A stretch of DNA of 64,000 bases from Allonocardiopsis opalescens (GCF_003002095.1 NZ_PVZC01000006.1:248001-312000), one strand, 5' to 3'; positions 40,677 through 49,052 are shown, counted from the first letter of the stretch. The notes: generated by a model not told the origin, from the sequence alone. Translations and numbers: made by a program.

Positions 40677-40948
40677 GCGTCTGCAGGACTCGCCGCGCCG
40701 AAGGGCGCCTCCCGCGCCCGAAGGGCGACAGAGCAGGGGTCTACGCGTCTGCAGGACTCGCCGCGCCGAAGGGCGCCTCCCGCGCCCGAAGGGCGACAGA
40801 GCAGGGGTCTACGCGTCTGCAGGACTCGCCGCGCCGAAGGGCGCCTCCCGCGCCCGAAGGGCGACAGAGCAGGGGTCTACGCGTCTGCAGGACTCGCCGC
40901 GCCGAAGGGCGCCTCCCGCGCCCGAAGGGCGGCAGAGCAGGGGTCTAC
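40677..40948 (+). repeat. 68-bp tandem repeat, four copies, each with two GAA-loop hairpins
   Basis: Four head-to-tail units begin at 40677, 40745, 40813 and 40881; the first three are identical and the fourth differs by one base (GGCAGAG for GACAGAG). Each unit contains GCGCC-GAAG-GGCGC and CGCCC-GAA-GGGCG hairpins and ends GGGGTCTAC. A degenerate partial copy (40949-40980) follows and ends in TGTCTAC just before the start codon of the next gene. There are no spacers, so it is not a CRISPR. Confidence 0.93.
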
Positions 40949-40977
40949 GCGCCCGGAAGGGCGGTAGAGCGGGTGTC

Positions 40978-40983
40978 TACCAT
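40978..40983 (+). promoter_or_regulatory. Possible -10 for a leaderless transcript
   Basis: TACCAT lies 7 bases before the ATG at 40991, which has no Shine-Dalgarno sequence; the position fits transcription starting at the start codon. Weak evidence: no clear -35. Confidence 0.3.
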
Positions 40984-40990
40984 CGACGCC

Positions 40991-41587
40991 ATGACCGCGA
41001 ATCCCGATCCGGCCGGCGCCCCGGGCTCCGGTGAGGTGCCCGAGGACGTGCGGCGGCTGCTGCTGCGCGTGGTGAAGAACTCCGACGCGCGCCTGGAGGA
41101 CGAGGTGCGGGCCTGGGCCGAGGAGGTCGGTCCCGAGCAGGCGGCCGACCGGCTGGCCGCCTTCGTGGAGCTGGCGGACCTCAGCCCGATCCGGCAGCTG
41201 GCCTTCCAGGCGCTCACCTTCGTCGGCGAGCCGGGGGGGGCGGCCGTCCAGCGGCTGCGGGAGCACCCGTTCACCGGGCCGTTCGCCACGGCCTGGCTGA
41301 TCCAGCACGGCCACCTCCCCGACGACGCGCTCGGCCCCTCCGACGAACTGCTGGCGATCGCGGAGAGCCTGGCCGCCATGGCCGCGATCGACGCGGCGAA
41401 CGTGGTGGCCGGGCTGCGCACCACCGGCGACGGCGGCCGCCAGCACGAGGTGGTGGCGCAGCTGTGGCGGGTGCCGCACCCGGGCGTGGCCGACGTGCTC
41501 GACGCGGTGTCGCGGGCGCACCCGGACAAGGGGCTCGCCAAGGAGGCGCGCCGGTCCCTGCACAAGCTGCGCTCCAGCCGGGGCTGA
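40991..41587 (+). CDS. Hypothetical helical (HEAT-like) protein
   Basis: 198-residue acidic, all-helical protein, cytoplasmic; not recognised beyond a HEAT/ARM-like alternation of amphipathic helices (EQAADRLAAFVELADLSPIR; FQALTFVGEPGGAAVQRLR). The C-terminal HPDKGLAKEARRSLHKLRSS is basic. No catalytic motif seen. Its stop is 4 bp from the convergent glutathione peroxidase gene. The upstream repeat array may influence its expression. Confidence 0.7.
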   Translation: MTANPDPAGAPGSGEVPEDVRRLLLRVVKNSDARLEDEVRAWAEEVGPEQAADRLAAFVELADLSPIRQLAFQALTFVGEPGGAAVQRLREHPFTGPFATAWLIQHGHLPDDALGPSDELLAIAESLAAMAAIDAANVVAGLRTTGDGGRQHEVVAQLWRVPHPGVADVLDAVSRAHPDKGLAKEARRSLHKLRSSRG

Positions 41588-41591
41588 GCCG

Positions 41592-42080
41592 CTACTCCAC
41601 CAGCGCCTGCTCGATCGCGTCGATCAGGTCGGGGTCGTCGGGTTCGACACGGGGCCGGAAGCGGGCGAAGGGGCGGCCGTCCGGGCCGACCAGGAACTTC
41701 TCGAAGTTCCACTGCACATCGCCGGCCTGGCCGTCGGCGTCTGGGGTGGTGGTGAGCGCCTCGAAGACGGGGTGCCGGCCGGGCCCGTTGACGTCGAGCT
41801 TCTCCAGCAGCGGGAAGGTGACGTCGTAGCGGGTCGAGCAGAACTCCTGGATCTCCTCGGCCGTGCCCGGTTCCTGGCCCATGAACTGGTTGCAGGGCGC
41901 GCCGACGACGGTGAGGCCCTGCTCGCGGTAGCGGCGGTGCAGCTTCTCCAGTCCTTCGTACTGCGGGGTGAGGCCGCAGCGGGAGGCGACGTTGACGATC
42001 AGCAGCAGCGGGCCGCCCAGCCCGCCGAGGGTGGTGGGGGTTCCGGCCAGGGTGCGGACCGGGATGGAGAGCATGCTCAT
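41592..42080 (-). CDS. Glutathione peroxidase-family thiol peroxidase
   Basis: Cytoplasmic peroxidase reducing hydrogen or lipid peroxides; bacterial members generally use thioredoxin or mycothiol-linked donors rather than glutathione. 162 residues, typical length. Catalytic Cys35 in NVASRCGLTPQY (Cys rather than Sec), Gln65 in APCNQFMGQEP, and Trp124-Asn125 in WNFEKFLV complete the active-site tetrad. AAGGA 6 bases before the ATG. A further Cys81 (EFCSTRYDV) could be the resolving cysteine. Confidence 0.9.
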   Translation of the reverse strand: MSMLSIPVRTLAGTPTTLGGLGGPLLLIVNVASRCGLTPQYEGLEKLHRRYREQGLTVVGAPCNQFMGQEPGTAEEIQEFCSTRYDVTFPLLEKLDVNGPGRHPVFEALTTTPDADGQAGDVQWNFEKFLVGPDGRPFARFRPRVEPDDPDLIDAIEQALVE

Positions 42081-42145
42081 GGGGGTCCTTCGCGCGCTGC
42101 GCCGGCCGGCCTCCGGCGCCCGCGCCGCGGCGCTGTCCGACAGGG

Positions 42146-42844
42146 TCAGTGCGCGAGCCGCACCTGGACGCCTGGAGTGTCCGCCGACGCCCGCAGCTCG
42201 ATCGACCGGGCGTTGACATCGTAGGCAATCTCGAAGACCAACACGCCGTCGCGGCTCTCCCCCGGCGGCACGGCGTCGAACAGGCCGCCGTGGTCGGCCG
42301 CCAGGGACAGCCGGGTGTCGCCTGGGTGGCGTCCGCCGCCGGCGGCCACCAGCGTCTGGAACTCGGCCACGGGCCGGTAGGCCCGCGTCCCGGTGTTGGC
42401 GATCTCCAGGTAGACGAGCACGCACGTGCCCTCGATGTCGTCGATGACGGGGTCCAGCGGCCCGCAGCCGTACTCCACCCCGGTGACGGTGGCCACCAGC
42501 GGTCCGGTCCGCACCGCCTCGCCGAATCCGGGCGCGGAGGCCCGTCCGGCGCCTCCGCCCGCGCGGTCGGCGCCGTCGCCGTCCTGGCGGGCGTGGGCGT
42601 GCGGCCGCTCCGTCCCGCCGGGCGAGGCGGACGCCGCCGCCACCGCGGCGGCTCCGGCGCGCGCCAGGTCGCCGTAGACGTAGCCCACGCAGCCGGCCGC
42701 GAGGACGCCCACGGCGGACAGCGCGAGCAGGAAGACCGTCCAGGACAGCACGCCGTGCCGCCTCGGGTACCGCGGCTCGCCGCGGACGCGCTCGACCCGG
42801 TCGCCGGCCGGTTCCCCACCGCCCCCATCCCCCACAGCACCCAT
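42146..42844 (-). CDS. Membrane-anchored DUF4352-like protein
   Basis: 232 residues: about 32 charged cytoplasmic residues, one membrane helix (LSWTVFLLALSAVGVLAAGCVGYVY, about 33-57, shown in part by its hydrophobic run), a low-complexity Gly/Ala/His linker, and a C-terminal beta-rich domain (about 110-232: FGEAVRTGPLVATVTGVEYG; VLVYLEIANTGTRAYRP) of the DUF4352 immunoglobulin-like type seen in exported actinobacterial proteins. Function unknown. Two Cys (GCGPLDP and GTCVLVY) could form a disulfide outside the cell. Confidence 0.7.
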   Translation of the reverse strand: MGAVGDGGGGEPAGDRVERVRGEPRYPRRHGVLSWTVFLLALSAVGVLAAGCVGYVYGDLARAGAAAVAAASASPGGTERPHAHARQDGDGADRAGGGAGRASAPGFGEAVRTGPLVATVTGVEYGCGPLDPVIDDIEGTCVLVYLEIANTGTRAYRPVAEFQTLVAAGGGRHPGDTRLSLAADHGGLFDAVPPGESRDGVLVFEIAYDVNARSIELRASADTPGVQVRLAH

Positions 42845-43129
42845 TGAGACCCGGGCGCGGGGGCGGGAACAGTCGTGAAAGCGCCAGAAAGACCTAACCT
42901 GGCCATCAATGCAGTGAGATGGTCCCCTGTGCCGGCCGTGCGCGCTGTAGTTTTCCTTCCGTTATCTACGTCGTGCAGCATGGCTGCGTAGAGCGAGCAG
43001 GCTTGCGAGCGTGCCGCCGCACCGACCCCGGCCCGTCCCCTTGGCCCCGTCGGGCGCACGGCCGCTTACCGCCGGATCCGGCCGTGCACCCGCGTTGGTC
43101 CGCACGGCCGGGGTGATGCGAGGGGAACC

Positions 43130-44125
43130 ATGGCGAACAATGGTCCATACGGGGATCACTCCGGCTACCCGCCCGGGGGCGACGGCGGTCAGCCGCCGTA
43201 CCCCGGCCACGGCTCCAGCGGCCCGCAGCCGCCCTACGGGGGCGGACCCGGCCCCTACGGCAGCGGCCCCCAGCCGACCCACCCCCACCACGGCGGGCCG
43301 GAGTTCTACCAGCCGGGCGCGCCCGGCGGCCCCGGCTTCGGCGGCCCGCCGCCGCCCGGCTCGGGCTACCCGTCGGAGAGCGTCGGCTACCCGGCGCCGC
43401 AGCGCAGCAACACCGGCCTGTTCATCGGGCTCGGCGTCGGCGGCCTCGTGCTGGCGCTGGTGGTCATCTTCACGGCGGTGGTGCTGTTCCGCGGCGGCGA
43501 GCCGGCGCCCGCGCCCGTCGGCGGGGAGACCCAGGCGCAGCCGGGCCCCGAGACCCCCGAGGCGCCCCAGCCCTCCGGCGAGACCGGCGGCGAGCAGCCG
43601 GAGGGCACCCCCAACGAGCTGCCCTCCGAGCCCTGCGAGGGGGTGAGCGAGGCCACGCGGGAGGCCAACAACCTGGCCGGGGCCTCGCAGACACAGAACA
43701 TCTCCGACAGCCAGTCGTACTGCACCTTCTCCTCCTACGAGGGCGGCATCTACACGCTGGACATCACCTACCAGCTGCCGTACTCCATCTCCAACGACGC
43801 CGAGGCGGCGGCCCAGGACCTCTTCACCACCACCCGCCAGTCCGAGACCCGCGCCGACAGCATCGACAACCGCGAGATCGCCACCGACGAGGACCTGTCC
43901 GGGCTGGGCGACCAGGCGGCCTACATCGCCTACTCGACCCCCGACTACATCCTCACCCAGGGCGTCGGCGTGGTCATCGTCCGCCAGGGCACCATCGTGA
44001 TGACGATCGAGTACGCGGGCGCCGTCGACGTCGGCGAGTACGGCTACGAGCAGGAGCCCATCGACCTCGCCGAGGTCGAGGTGGTCCAGGACATGGCCGA
44101 AGAGGCGATCCAGCTCATCTCCTGA
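43130..44125 (+). CDS. Single-pass membrane protein with Pro/Gly-rich cytoplasmic region
   Basis: 331 residues. The first 95 are Pro/Gly/Tyr/His-rich (GYPPGGDGGQPPYPGHG-like), typical of cytoplasmic tails of actinobacterial membrane proteins; a single helix at about 99-122 (FIGLGVGGLVLALVVIFTAV); a Pro/Glu linker; and an extracytoplasmic domain from about 165 containing two Cys (EPCEGVSEAT and SYCTFSSYEGG) that resembles DUF3558-type domains. Family not certain. GAGGGGAACC precedes the ATG. Unknown role at the cell surface. Confidence 0.7.
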   Translation: MANNGPYGDHSGYPPGGDGGQPPYPGHGSSGPQPPYGGGPGPYGSGPQPTHPHHGGPEFYQPGAPGGPGFGGPPPPGSGYPSESVGYPAPQRSNTGLFIGLGVGGLVLALVVIFTAVVLFRGGEPAPAPVGGETQAQPGPETPEAPQPSGETGGEQPEGTPNELPSEPCEGVSEATREANNLAGASQTQNISDSQSYCTFSSYEGGIYTLDITYQLPYSISNDAEAAAQDLFTTTRQSETRADSIDNREIATDEDLSGLGDQAAYIAYSTPDYILTQGVGVVIVRQGTIVMTIEYAGAVDVGEYGYEQEPIDLAEVEVVQDMAEEAIQLIS

Positions 44126-44141
44126 GCTCCCGGCCGCTCGT

Positions 44142-44165
44142 GCGGGGCGCCGCGCGGCGCCCCGC
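44142..44165. terminator. Bidirectional terminator
   Basis: Perfect 11-bp stem (GCGGGGCGCCG arm, CG-rich centre) between the convergent genes ending at 44125 and 44187. Confidence 0.65.
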
Positions 44166-44186
44166 CGGCCGCGCGGGCGGTGCGCG

Positions 44187-44984
44187 TCACACCCGGTGCC
44201 GCTCCGCGCGCAGCGCGGCGACCTCGGCGCGCAGTTCGCGCAGCTCGGCCAGGACGGCCTGCTCGGCGGGGGCGCCCGGCGACGGGCGCCCGGGCTGCTC
44301 CTCGTCGCCCTCGTGCTCCAGCGCGTTGACGGCGACGGCGATGAACAGGTTCAGCGCGACGAAGGTCGAGACGAGGATGTAGCCGACGAAGAAGGTCCAG
44401 GCCAGCGGCTGCCGCTCCATGATCGGCCTGGCGATCTCGCCCCAGCCGTCGCCCGTCATGATCTGGAAGAGGGTGAACAGCGAGCTCCACAGATCGCCGA
44501 AGTACTCGGGCGAGGTGCGGTGGAACAGCCGGGTGGCCATCACCCCGGCCACGTACAGCAGCAGGCTCAGCAGCAGCGCGATCGAGGCCATGCCGGGCAG
44601 CGCGGCCAGCAGGCCGGACACGACCTTGCGCAGCGACGGGATGACCGACAGCAGCCGGAGCACGCGCAGCACCCGCAGCACCCGGAAGACCGCGAACGGG
44701 CCGGAGCTGGGCAGCAGCGCGATGCCGACGATCACGATGTCGAACCAGGACCACGGGTCGCGGAAGAAGCGCCGGCCGTGGGCGTAGATCCGCAGTGCGA
44801 TCTCGATCACGAACACCGTCAGCAGCAGCATGTCGAAGGCGTGCAGCACCCCGCCGTGCCGCGCCATGATCTCGGGCGAGGTCTCCAGGCCGAGGATGAC
44901 GGCGTTCAGCAGGATGAGCGTGATGACCGCCTGCTGGAACCGCGGGCCGTCCGTGACCGCCCTGACTCGTTCCCGAAGCGTCAC
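44187..44984 (-). CDS. Voltage-gated ion channel, single-domain NaChBac/CavMr-like
   Basis: 265-residue channel subunit that would form a tetramer. Six membrane helices: S1 FQQAVITLILLNAVILGLET, S4 with repeated arginines (FRVLRVLRVLRLLSVIPSLR), pore helix and filter FQIMTGDGWGE, and S6 LVSTFVALNLFIAVAVNALE, then a cytoplasmic coiled coil (VLAELRELRAEVAALRAER) for tetramerisation. The filter TGDGW differs from the sodium-selective TLESW: Asp replaces Glu and Gly sits at the fourth position, a change linked to calcium selectivity in other prokaryotic channels. Ion selectivity here is inference. Confidence 0.85.
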   Translation of the reverse strand: MTLRERVRAVTDGPRFQQAVITLILLNAVILGLETSPEIMARHGGVLHAFDMLLLTVFVIEIALRIYAHGRRFFRDPWSWFDIVIVGIALLPSSGPFAVFRVLRVLRVLRLLSVIPSLRKVVSGLLAALPGMASIALLLSLLLYVAGVMATRLFHRTSPEYFGDLWSSLFTLFQIMTGDGWGEIARPIMERQPLAWTFFVGYILVSTFVALNLFIAVAVNALEHEGDEEQPGRPSPGAPAEQAVLAELRELRAEVAALRAERHRV

Positions 44985-45325
44985 TGCGAAGCCCTTCCAG
45001 GGTCGGCGGCGGTGTGCGTCACGATGGCGCCGGCCGGGGCGCGACCCGGGCGGAGCCGCGCCCGAGTCGGGCGATTCCGCAGCTTAGCGGCGTGTTAAGG
45101 ACCGATCACGCGAATCGCCGCAAGATCGGCAGACCACGTCCGGCCGCACCGGGGAGCGTTCGCGCCGCCGGCGCGCCGACCCCGGGGATCTTGCGTCCAT
45201 TTCCGGACAAGGCAGCAGGAAACCCGCTCCCATGTGGGCAGACGCGCTGCGGCGGCATTGTCGCGGGGCCGGGGCGCCGTCATGATGGCCTCGGACGTGT
45301 CCTTGCCAGGAAGGTGCCGCGCGCA
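44985..45325. other. Divergent intergenic region
   Basis: 341 bp between the channel gene and the LacI gene. No gene or convincing promoter recognised; GC falls slightly at 45080-45120. Confidence 0.4.
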
Positions 45326-46423
45326 GTGATCGAATCCCCGCCCGCCGGTCGCGGAACCGCGCGCCCGACCATGAAGGACGTGGCCCGCGCGGCAGGGGTC
45401 GGGCTCAAGACGGTGTCGCGCGTGGTCAACGGCGAGCCGGGCGTGAACGAGCCGACGGCCCGCCGGGTGCGGTCGGCCATCGAGCAGCTGGGCTACCGCC
45501 GCAACGACAGCGCCCGGCTGCTGCGCAGCGGGCAGACCGCGAGCATCGGGCTGGTGATCGAGGACGTCGCCGACCCGTTCTACTCGGTGGTCACCCGCGC
45601 GGTGGAGGAGGTGGCCGCCCGCAACGACCTGCTGGTCTTCACCGGCTCCTCCGACGAGCGGCCCGAACGCGAGCGCCGGCTCGGCATGGCCTTCTGCGCG
45701 CGGCGGGTCGAGGGGCTGATCATCGTCCCGGCGGCCGGCGCCCGGCACGAGTACCTGGCGCCGGAGCTGGCGGCCGGGGTGGCGGCCGTGTTCCTGGACC
45801 GCCCGGCCGTGGGGCTGGCCGCCGACACGGTGCTGTCGGCCAACCGCGAGGGGGCGCGCACGGGTGTCGCGCACCTGATCGCGCACGGCCACCGCAGGAT
45901 CGCCTGCCTGGGCGACGTGGCGGAGATCCACACCGCCGAGCAGCGGCGGCAGGGGTACCGCGACGCGCTGGCCGCCGCCGGGATCGGCCACGACCCGGCG
46001 CTGGAGGTGATGCAGGCGCCGCGGATCGAGGCGCTGGCCGCCGCGCTGCGGCGGCTGGCGGCGCTGCCCGAACCGCCCACGGCCCTGTTCACCGGCAACA
46101 ACGTCACCACCGCGCACGCCCTGCGGGCCCTGGCCGCCGACGCCCCCGGCCACCCGCTCGCGCTGGTCGGCTTCGACGACTTCCCCTTCGCCGACCTGCT
46201 CACCCCGGCCGTCACCGTCGTCGCCCAGGACCCCGCCCGGCTCGGCCGCACCGCCGCCGAGCTGCTGCTGCGCCGCCTGGGCCGGGCCGACGGCGTCGAC
46301 CCGGCCCAGGCCGACCCGCTCATCGCGGCCGAGCTGGGCGCGGACCCGGTCCGCGTCGAGCTGCCCACCCGGCTGGTCCCGCGGGGATCGGGCGAGATCC
46401 CGCCGCCGCCCGGCACCCGGTAG
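45326..46423 (+). CDS. LacI-family transcriptional regulator
   Basis: 365-residue sugar-responsive repressor. Helix-turn-helix MKDVARAAGVGLKTVSRVVN at about 16-35, hinge to about 75, then effector domain (TASIGLVIEDVADPFYSVVT; GHRRIACLGDV; ALVGFDDFPFADLLTP). GTG at 45326 is supported by AGGAAGG; an ATG at 45371 would start just at the HTH. Its surroundings (xylanase, sugar kinase, CUT1 transporter) and the orphan LacI-type palindrome at 52268-52283 suggest it controls that transporter, perhaps also the xylanase. Inducer unknown. Confidence 0.87.
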   Translation: MIESPPAGRGTARPTMKDVARAAGVGLKTVSRVVNGEPGVNEPTARRVRSAIEQLGYRRNDSARLLRSGQTASIGLVIEDVADPFYSVVTRAVEEVAARNDLLVFTGSSDERPERERRLGMAFCARRVEGLIIVPAAGARHEYLAPELAAGVAAVFLDRPAVGLAADTVLSANREGARTGVAHLIAHGHRRIACLGDVAEIHTAEQRRQGYRDALAAAGIGHDPALEVMQAPRIEALAAALRRLAALPEPPTALFTGNNVTTAHALRALAADAPGHPLALVGFDDFPFADLLTPAVTVVAQDPARLGRTAAELLLRRLGRADGVDPAQADPLIAAELGADPVRVELPTRLVPRGSGEIPPPPGTR

Positions 46424-46433
46424 CGGCGGCCGA

Positions 46434-46460
46434 GGCGGCGCGGCGGGCCGCCGCGCCGCC
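46434..46460. terminator. Bidirectional terminator
   Basis: 13-bp perfect inverted repeat (GGCGGCGCGGCGG / CCGCCGCGCCGCC) between the convergent LacI and xylanase genes. Confidence 0.65.
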
Positions 46461-46487
46461 GGTTGCGGTGGCCGCGCCGGAGCCGGG

Positions 46488-47471
46488 TCAGCCCGCGCTG
46501 CAGGAGACGGTGGGCCAGGTCGAGTTGCCGTTGCGCTGGATCGTCACGCCCCAGTTGTTGCCGTTGCCGTTGGGCCGGGCGGTCAGCACCTGGGAGCTGG
46601 GATAGCTGGCGCTGATGTTCCACGACGCCATGATCCGCGAGGGCGAGGGCACGTTCATCGTCACGGTCCAGTTGCTCGAACCGCTGACCGCGACGTTGAG
46701 GTTGTACCGGTCGCTCCACTGCTCGCCCGCGGACAGCGTCGCGGTGCAGCCGCCGCCGGTGGGCGGCGGGGTGGTGCCGCCGGAGCCCACGGTGATGTTG
46801 GAGCTGCCGCTGCTCTGGTAGCCCTCGGTCGCCATGATCATGTAGTCGTGGCTGCCCAGGTTCATCCCGCGGCTCGCCCAGGCGTCGAAGTGGTTGCCCG
46901 AGGTGATGGTGCCGCCGGTCCGCCTGGACTGCCGGACGCTCCAGTACTGGTCGAAGGTCCGGGTGCCCTCGATGGACGGGGCGTTGTAGCGCGTCGTCCG
47001 GTAGATGTCGTAGGTGCCGCCGTCGCTGGTGACCGTGCCCATGAAGGTGCCGGTGGGCCGGTAGGTGCCCCAGTTGTCGACGATGTAGTACTCCACGAGC
47101 GGGTTCCTGGTCCACCCGTAGAGCGTCAGGTAGGAGTTGCCGGACGGGTTGAAGCTGCCGGAGTAGGTGACGGTCCTGCGCCCGCCGGTGCTCCAGCCCT
47201 TGCCGGCGACGAAGTTGCCGGTGTTGCGCCACGAGGTGCTGTAGCTGCCGCCGGAGCCCAGCTCCATGGAGACCGTGCCCTGGCTGTCGGTCCAGAACGA
47301 GTAGAAGTAGCCGTTGTTGGTGCCGGTCTGGTTGGTGGTGACGGCCGCGTTGGCGGTGCCGTGCGGCGCCGTCATGGCCGCGACCATCACCAGGACCGCG
47401 CAGGCGCGGGCGATGATCAGGCGGGTGCGGCCGCGGCCGCGCCCGCCGGGGCGTCGGGATGCGTCGTTCAT
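46488..47471 (-). CDS. xyl11A: Secreted GH11 endo-1,4-beta-xylanase with CBM2
   Basis: Extracellular xylanase cutting the beta-1,4-xylan backbone. 327 residues: long Arg-rich signal peptide (about 1-43, cleavage near ANA), GH11 jelly-roll about 44-228 with nucleophile Glu127 ([13 protein letters not shown]) and acid/base Glu216 ([14 protein letters not shown]), a Gly/Thr/Pro linker (229-240), and a family 2 carbohydrate-binding module (242-327) bounded by Cys242 and Cys324. Architecture and length match Thermobifida and Streptomyces xylanases. AAGGAGG upstream of the ATG. The promoter region carries palindromes that may bind a xylan- or cellulose-responsive repressor, but not the CelR site. 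Confidence 0.95.
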   Translation of the reverse strand: MNDASRRPGGRGRGRTRLIIARACAVLVMVAAMTAPHGTANAAVTTNQTGTNNGYFYSFWTDSQGTVSMELGSGGSYSTSWRNTGNFVAGKGWSTGGRRTVTYSGSFNPSGNSYLTLYGWTRNPLVEYYIVDNWGTYRPTGTFMGTVTSDGGTYDIYRTTRYNAPSIEGTRTFDQYWSVRQSRRTGGTITSGNHFDAWASRGMNLGSHDYMIMATEGYQSSGSSNITVGSGGTTPPPTGGGCTATLSAGEQWSDRYNLNVAVSGSSNWTVTMNVPSPSRIMASWNISASYPSSQVLTARPNGNGNNWGVTIQRNGNSTWPTVSCSAG

Positions 47472-47709
47472 GGGCGTGCTGCCTCCTTGTGAAGGCCGAC
47501 GGGGTTCCGGACGGCGTCGGGCGGGCCGGCGCGGACCGCCGGCGGCCTGGGGGAAGGCCGCCGCGCGCCGGCGTCGCTCGACGCGGCGGAGTACGGACGG
47601 CCGCCGTGCGGGCGGCGGCCGGGGACCGGGTCGTGCGGTCGACCCGGATCGGCGGTGGCGAGATCCGCCGATGCCGTTAGTTTTGGTCGACCCCTGCCAC
47701 TTGTCAATA

Positions 47710-47723
47710 CTTTTCCGGAAAAG
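47710..47723. promoter_or_regulatory. Palindrome upstream of xylanase
   Basis: Perfect 14-bp palindrome CTTTTCCGGAAAAG, 240 bp upstream of the xylanase start. Central CpG and length suit a LacI-type operator. Confidence 0.45.
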
Positions 47724-47856
47724 CTACGGAAACCGCAGACTTGCCCCGATTCGCCGGAAAAGATGTTGATGCTGATCAATGCCGTACCGCGCTCGGCGAC
47801 CCCACGACCGAAGCGCACCGCGCCGCCCGGAATGATCGATTGGCGACTCGCCATTA

Positions 47857-47870
47857 CCGAAAACTTTCGG
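47857..47870. promoter_or_regulatory. Inverted repeat upstream of PfkB kinase
   Basis: CCGAAA-AC-TTTCGG, 88 bp before the kinase start. It resembles the GAAA-N-TTTC inverted repeats described upstream of actinobacterial xylan-utilisation genes. Confidence 0.4.
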
Positions 47871-47958
47871 ACCACTTCCGGATCTCCGGCGCCCGCGCGG
47901 CCGGCGACGCGCCGCGCCCGGGCTGGCGCGGACGGCGCCGGGCCGGGACCATGGGGGC

Positions 47959-48987
47959 GTGATCGTGGTTGTCGGAGAGGCGCTGATCGACCTCATCGGA
48001 TCGGCACCGGCGGACGCCGGTGCGCCCCGCTCCGGCCGCGGGGCGGCCCCGCCCGACCCCGTGTACCGGGCCGTGTGCGGCGGAGCGCCCGCGAACACGG
48101 CGGTGGCGCTGGCCCGGCTGGGGGTGCCCGCCGCCCTGCTCGGCCGGATCGGCGCCGACACCTTCGGGCAGCGGTTGCGGGCGCACCTGGAGCGCAACGG
48201 CGTGCGGCCCGAGCTCCTGGTCGCCGCCGCCGAGCCGACCACCCTGGCGATCGCCACCCTCGACGACGCCGGCCGCGCCCGCTACGACTTCCGGGTCGAC
48301 GGCACCGCCGACTGGCAGTGGACGCCCGCCGAGCTGCCCGACCCGCTGCCCGAGGGCACCGCCGCGCTGCACGTCGGCTCGCTGGCCATGGCCGTGCCGC
48401 CGGGCGCGCGGGTGCTGGAGGAGTGGCTGCACCGGGTTCGGGCGCACTCCGCGGCCACCGTCAGCTACGACCCCAATGTGCGCCCCGCCCTGGCGGGCGA
48501 GCCCGCCGAGGCGGTCGCCCGGGTCGAGCGCCAGCTGGCGCTGGCCGACATCGTCAAGGCCAGCGACGAGGACATCGACCATCTCTACCCCGGCCGCGAC
48601 CCGCTCGACGCGGCCCGCGACTGGCTGGCCCGCGGCCCCGCGCTGGTGGTCGTCACCCGCGGCGCCGCGGGCGCCTTCGCGCTGGCCGGGCCGGGCGAGC
48701 CGCTGCACGCGCCCTTCGTGCCCGTGGACACGGCCGACACGGTCGGCGCGGGCGACGCCTTCGCGGCCGGTCTGCTCGACGCCCTTGGCACGCTCGGCGC
48801 ACTGGCCGACCGCGCCGCGCTGCGCCGGCTGTGCGCCGCCCCGGACCCCGCGAACCGGCTCGGGCCCGTCCTCGCGCACGCCCAGGCCGTGGCCGCGCTC
48901 AGCTGCACCCGGCCCGGCGCCGACCCGCCCTACCGCGACGAGCTGCCGGCCGGGGCCGGCGCGGCCGAGCGCGCCGCCTCCGCCTGA
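47959..48987 (+). CDS. PfkB-family carbohydrate kinase (fructokinase-like)
   Basis: 342-residue cytoplasmic ribokinase/PfkB sugar kinase. N-terminal VVVGEALIDLIG and substrate block CGGAPANTAVALARLG, phosphate/anion-hole region DTADTVGAGDAFAAGLL with the catalytic Asp, and VSYDPNVRP. GTG start with GGGGG upstream. Sequence pattern is closest to fructokinases, but 2-keto-3-deoxygluconate or other sugars are possible. Lies between xylanase and a sugar ABC importer and may phosphorylate an imported or released sugar. Confidence 0.82.
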   Translation: MIVVVGEALIDLIGSAPADAGAPRSGRGAAPPDPVYRAVCGGAPANTAVALARLGVPAALLGRIGADTFGQRLRAHLERNGVRPELLVAAAEPTTLAIATLDDAGRARYDFRVDGTADWQWTPAELPDPLPEGTAALHVGSLAMAVPPGARVLEEWLHRVRAHSAATVSYDPNVRPALAGEPAEAVARVERQLALADIVKASDEDIDHLYPGRDPLDAARDWLARGPALVVVTRGAAGAFALAGPGEPLHAPFVPVDTADTVGAGDAFAAGLLDALGTLGALADRAALRRLCAAPDPANRLGPVLAHAQAVAALSCTRPGADPPYRDELPAGAGAAERAASA

Positions 48988-48991
48988 CCGC

Positions 48992-49052
48992 CGTCCGCCC
49001 CGGCCGGGGTCGCGCACGCCTGCGGGCGCGCGGCGCCCGGCCGGGGCGGACG
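48992..49052. terminator. Bidirectional terminator
   Basis: Perfect 17-bp inverted repeat (arm CGTCCGCCCCGGCCGGG) with a 27-base loop, between the convergent kinase and permease genes. Confidence 0.7.

Larger units (their letters stand above)
40520..40990. other. Divergent intergenic region with tandem repeats
   Basis: 471 bp between the ABC-class ATPase (minus) and the 198-residue protein (plus). The first 150 bp include an A-rich stretch (about 40635-40660); the remainder is the 68-bp repeat array. Open frames through the repeats are not genes because the 68-bp unit shifts frame at each copy. Confidence 0.7.
47472..47958. other. Divergent region between xylanase and PfkB kinase
   Basis: 487 bp without a credible gene; the part 47680-47870 is clearly less GC-rich than its surroundings, typical of a promoter region, and holds the two palindromes listed separately. 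Repeated CCGGAAA-like elements occur at 47714-47722, 47752-47761 and 47875-47880. Confidence 0.5.

Noticed and set aside
40677-40948. CRISPR array
   Set aside because: Units are contiguous without variable spacers, and no cas genes are nearby.
40555-41034. Open frame running through the 68-bp repeats
   Set aside because: 68 is not a multiple of three, the product is a frame-rotating repeat of low complexity, and no start signal exists.
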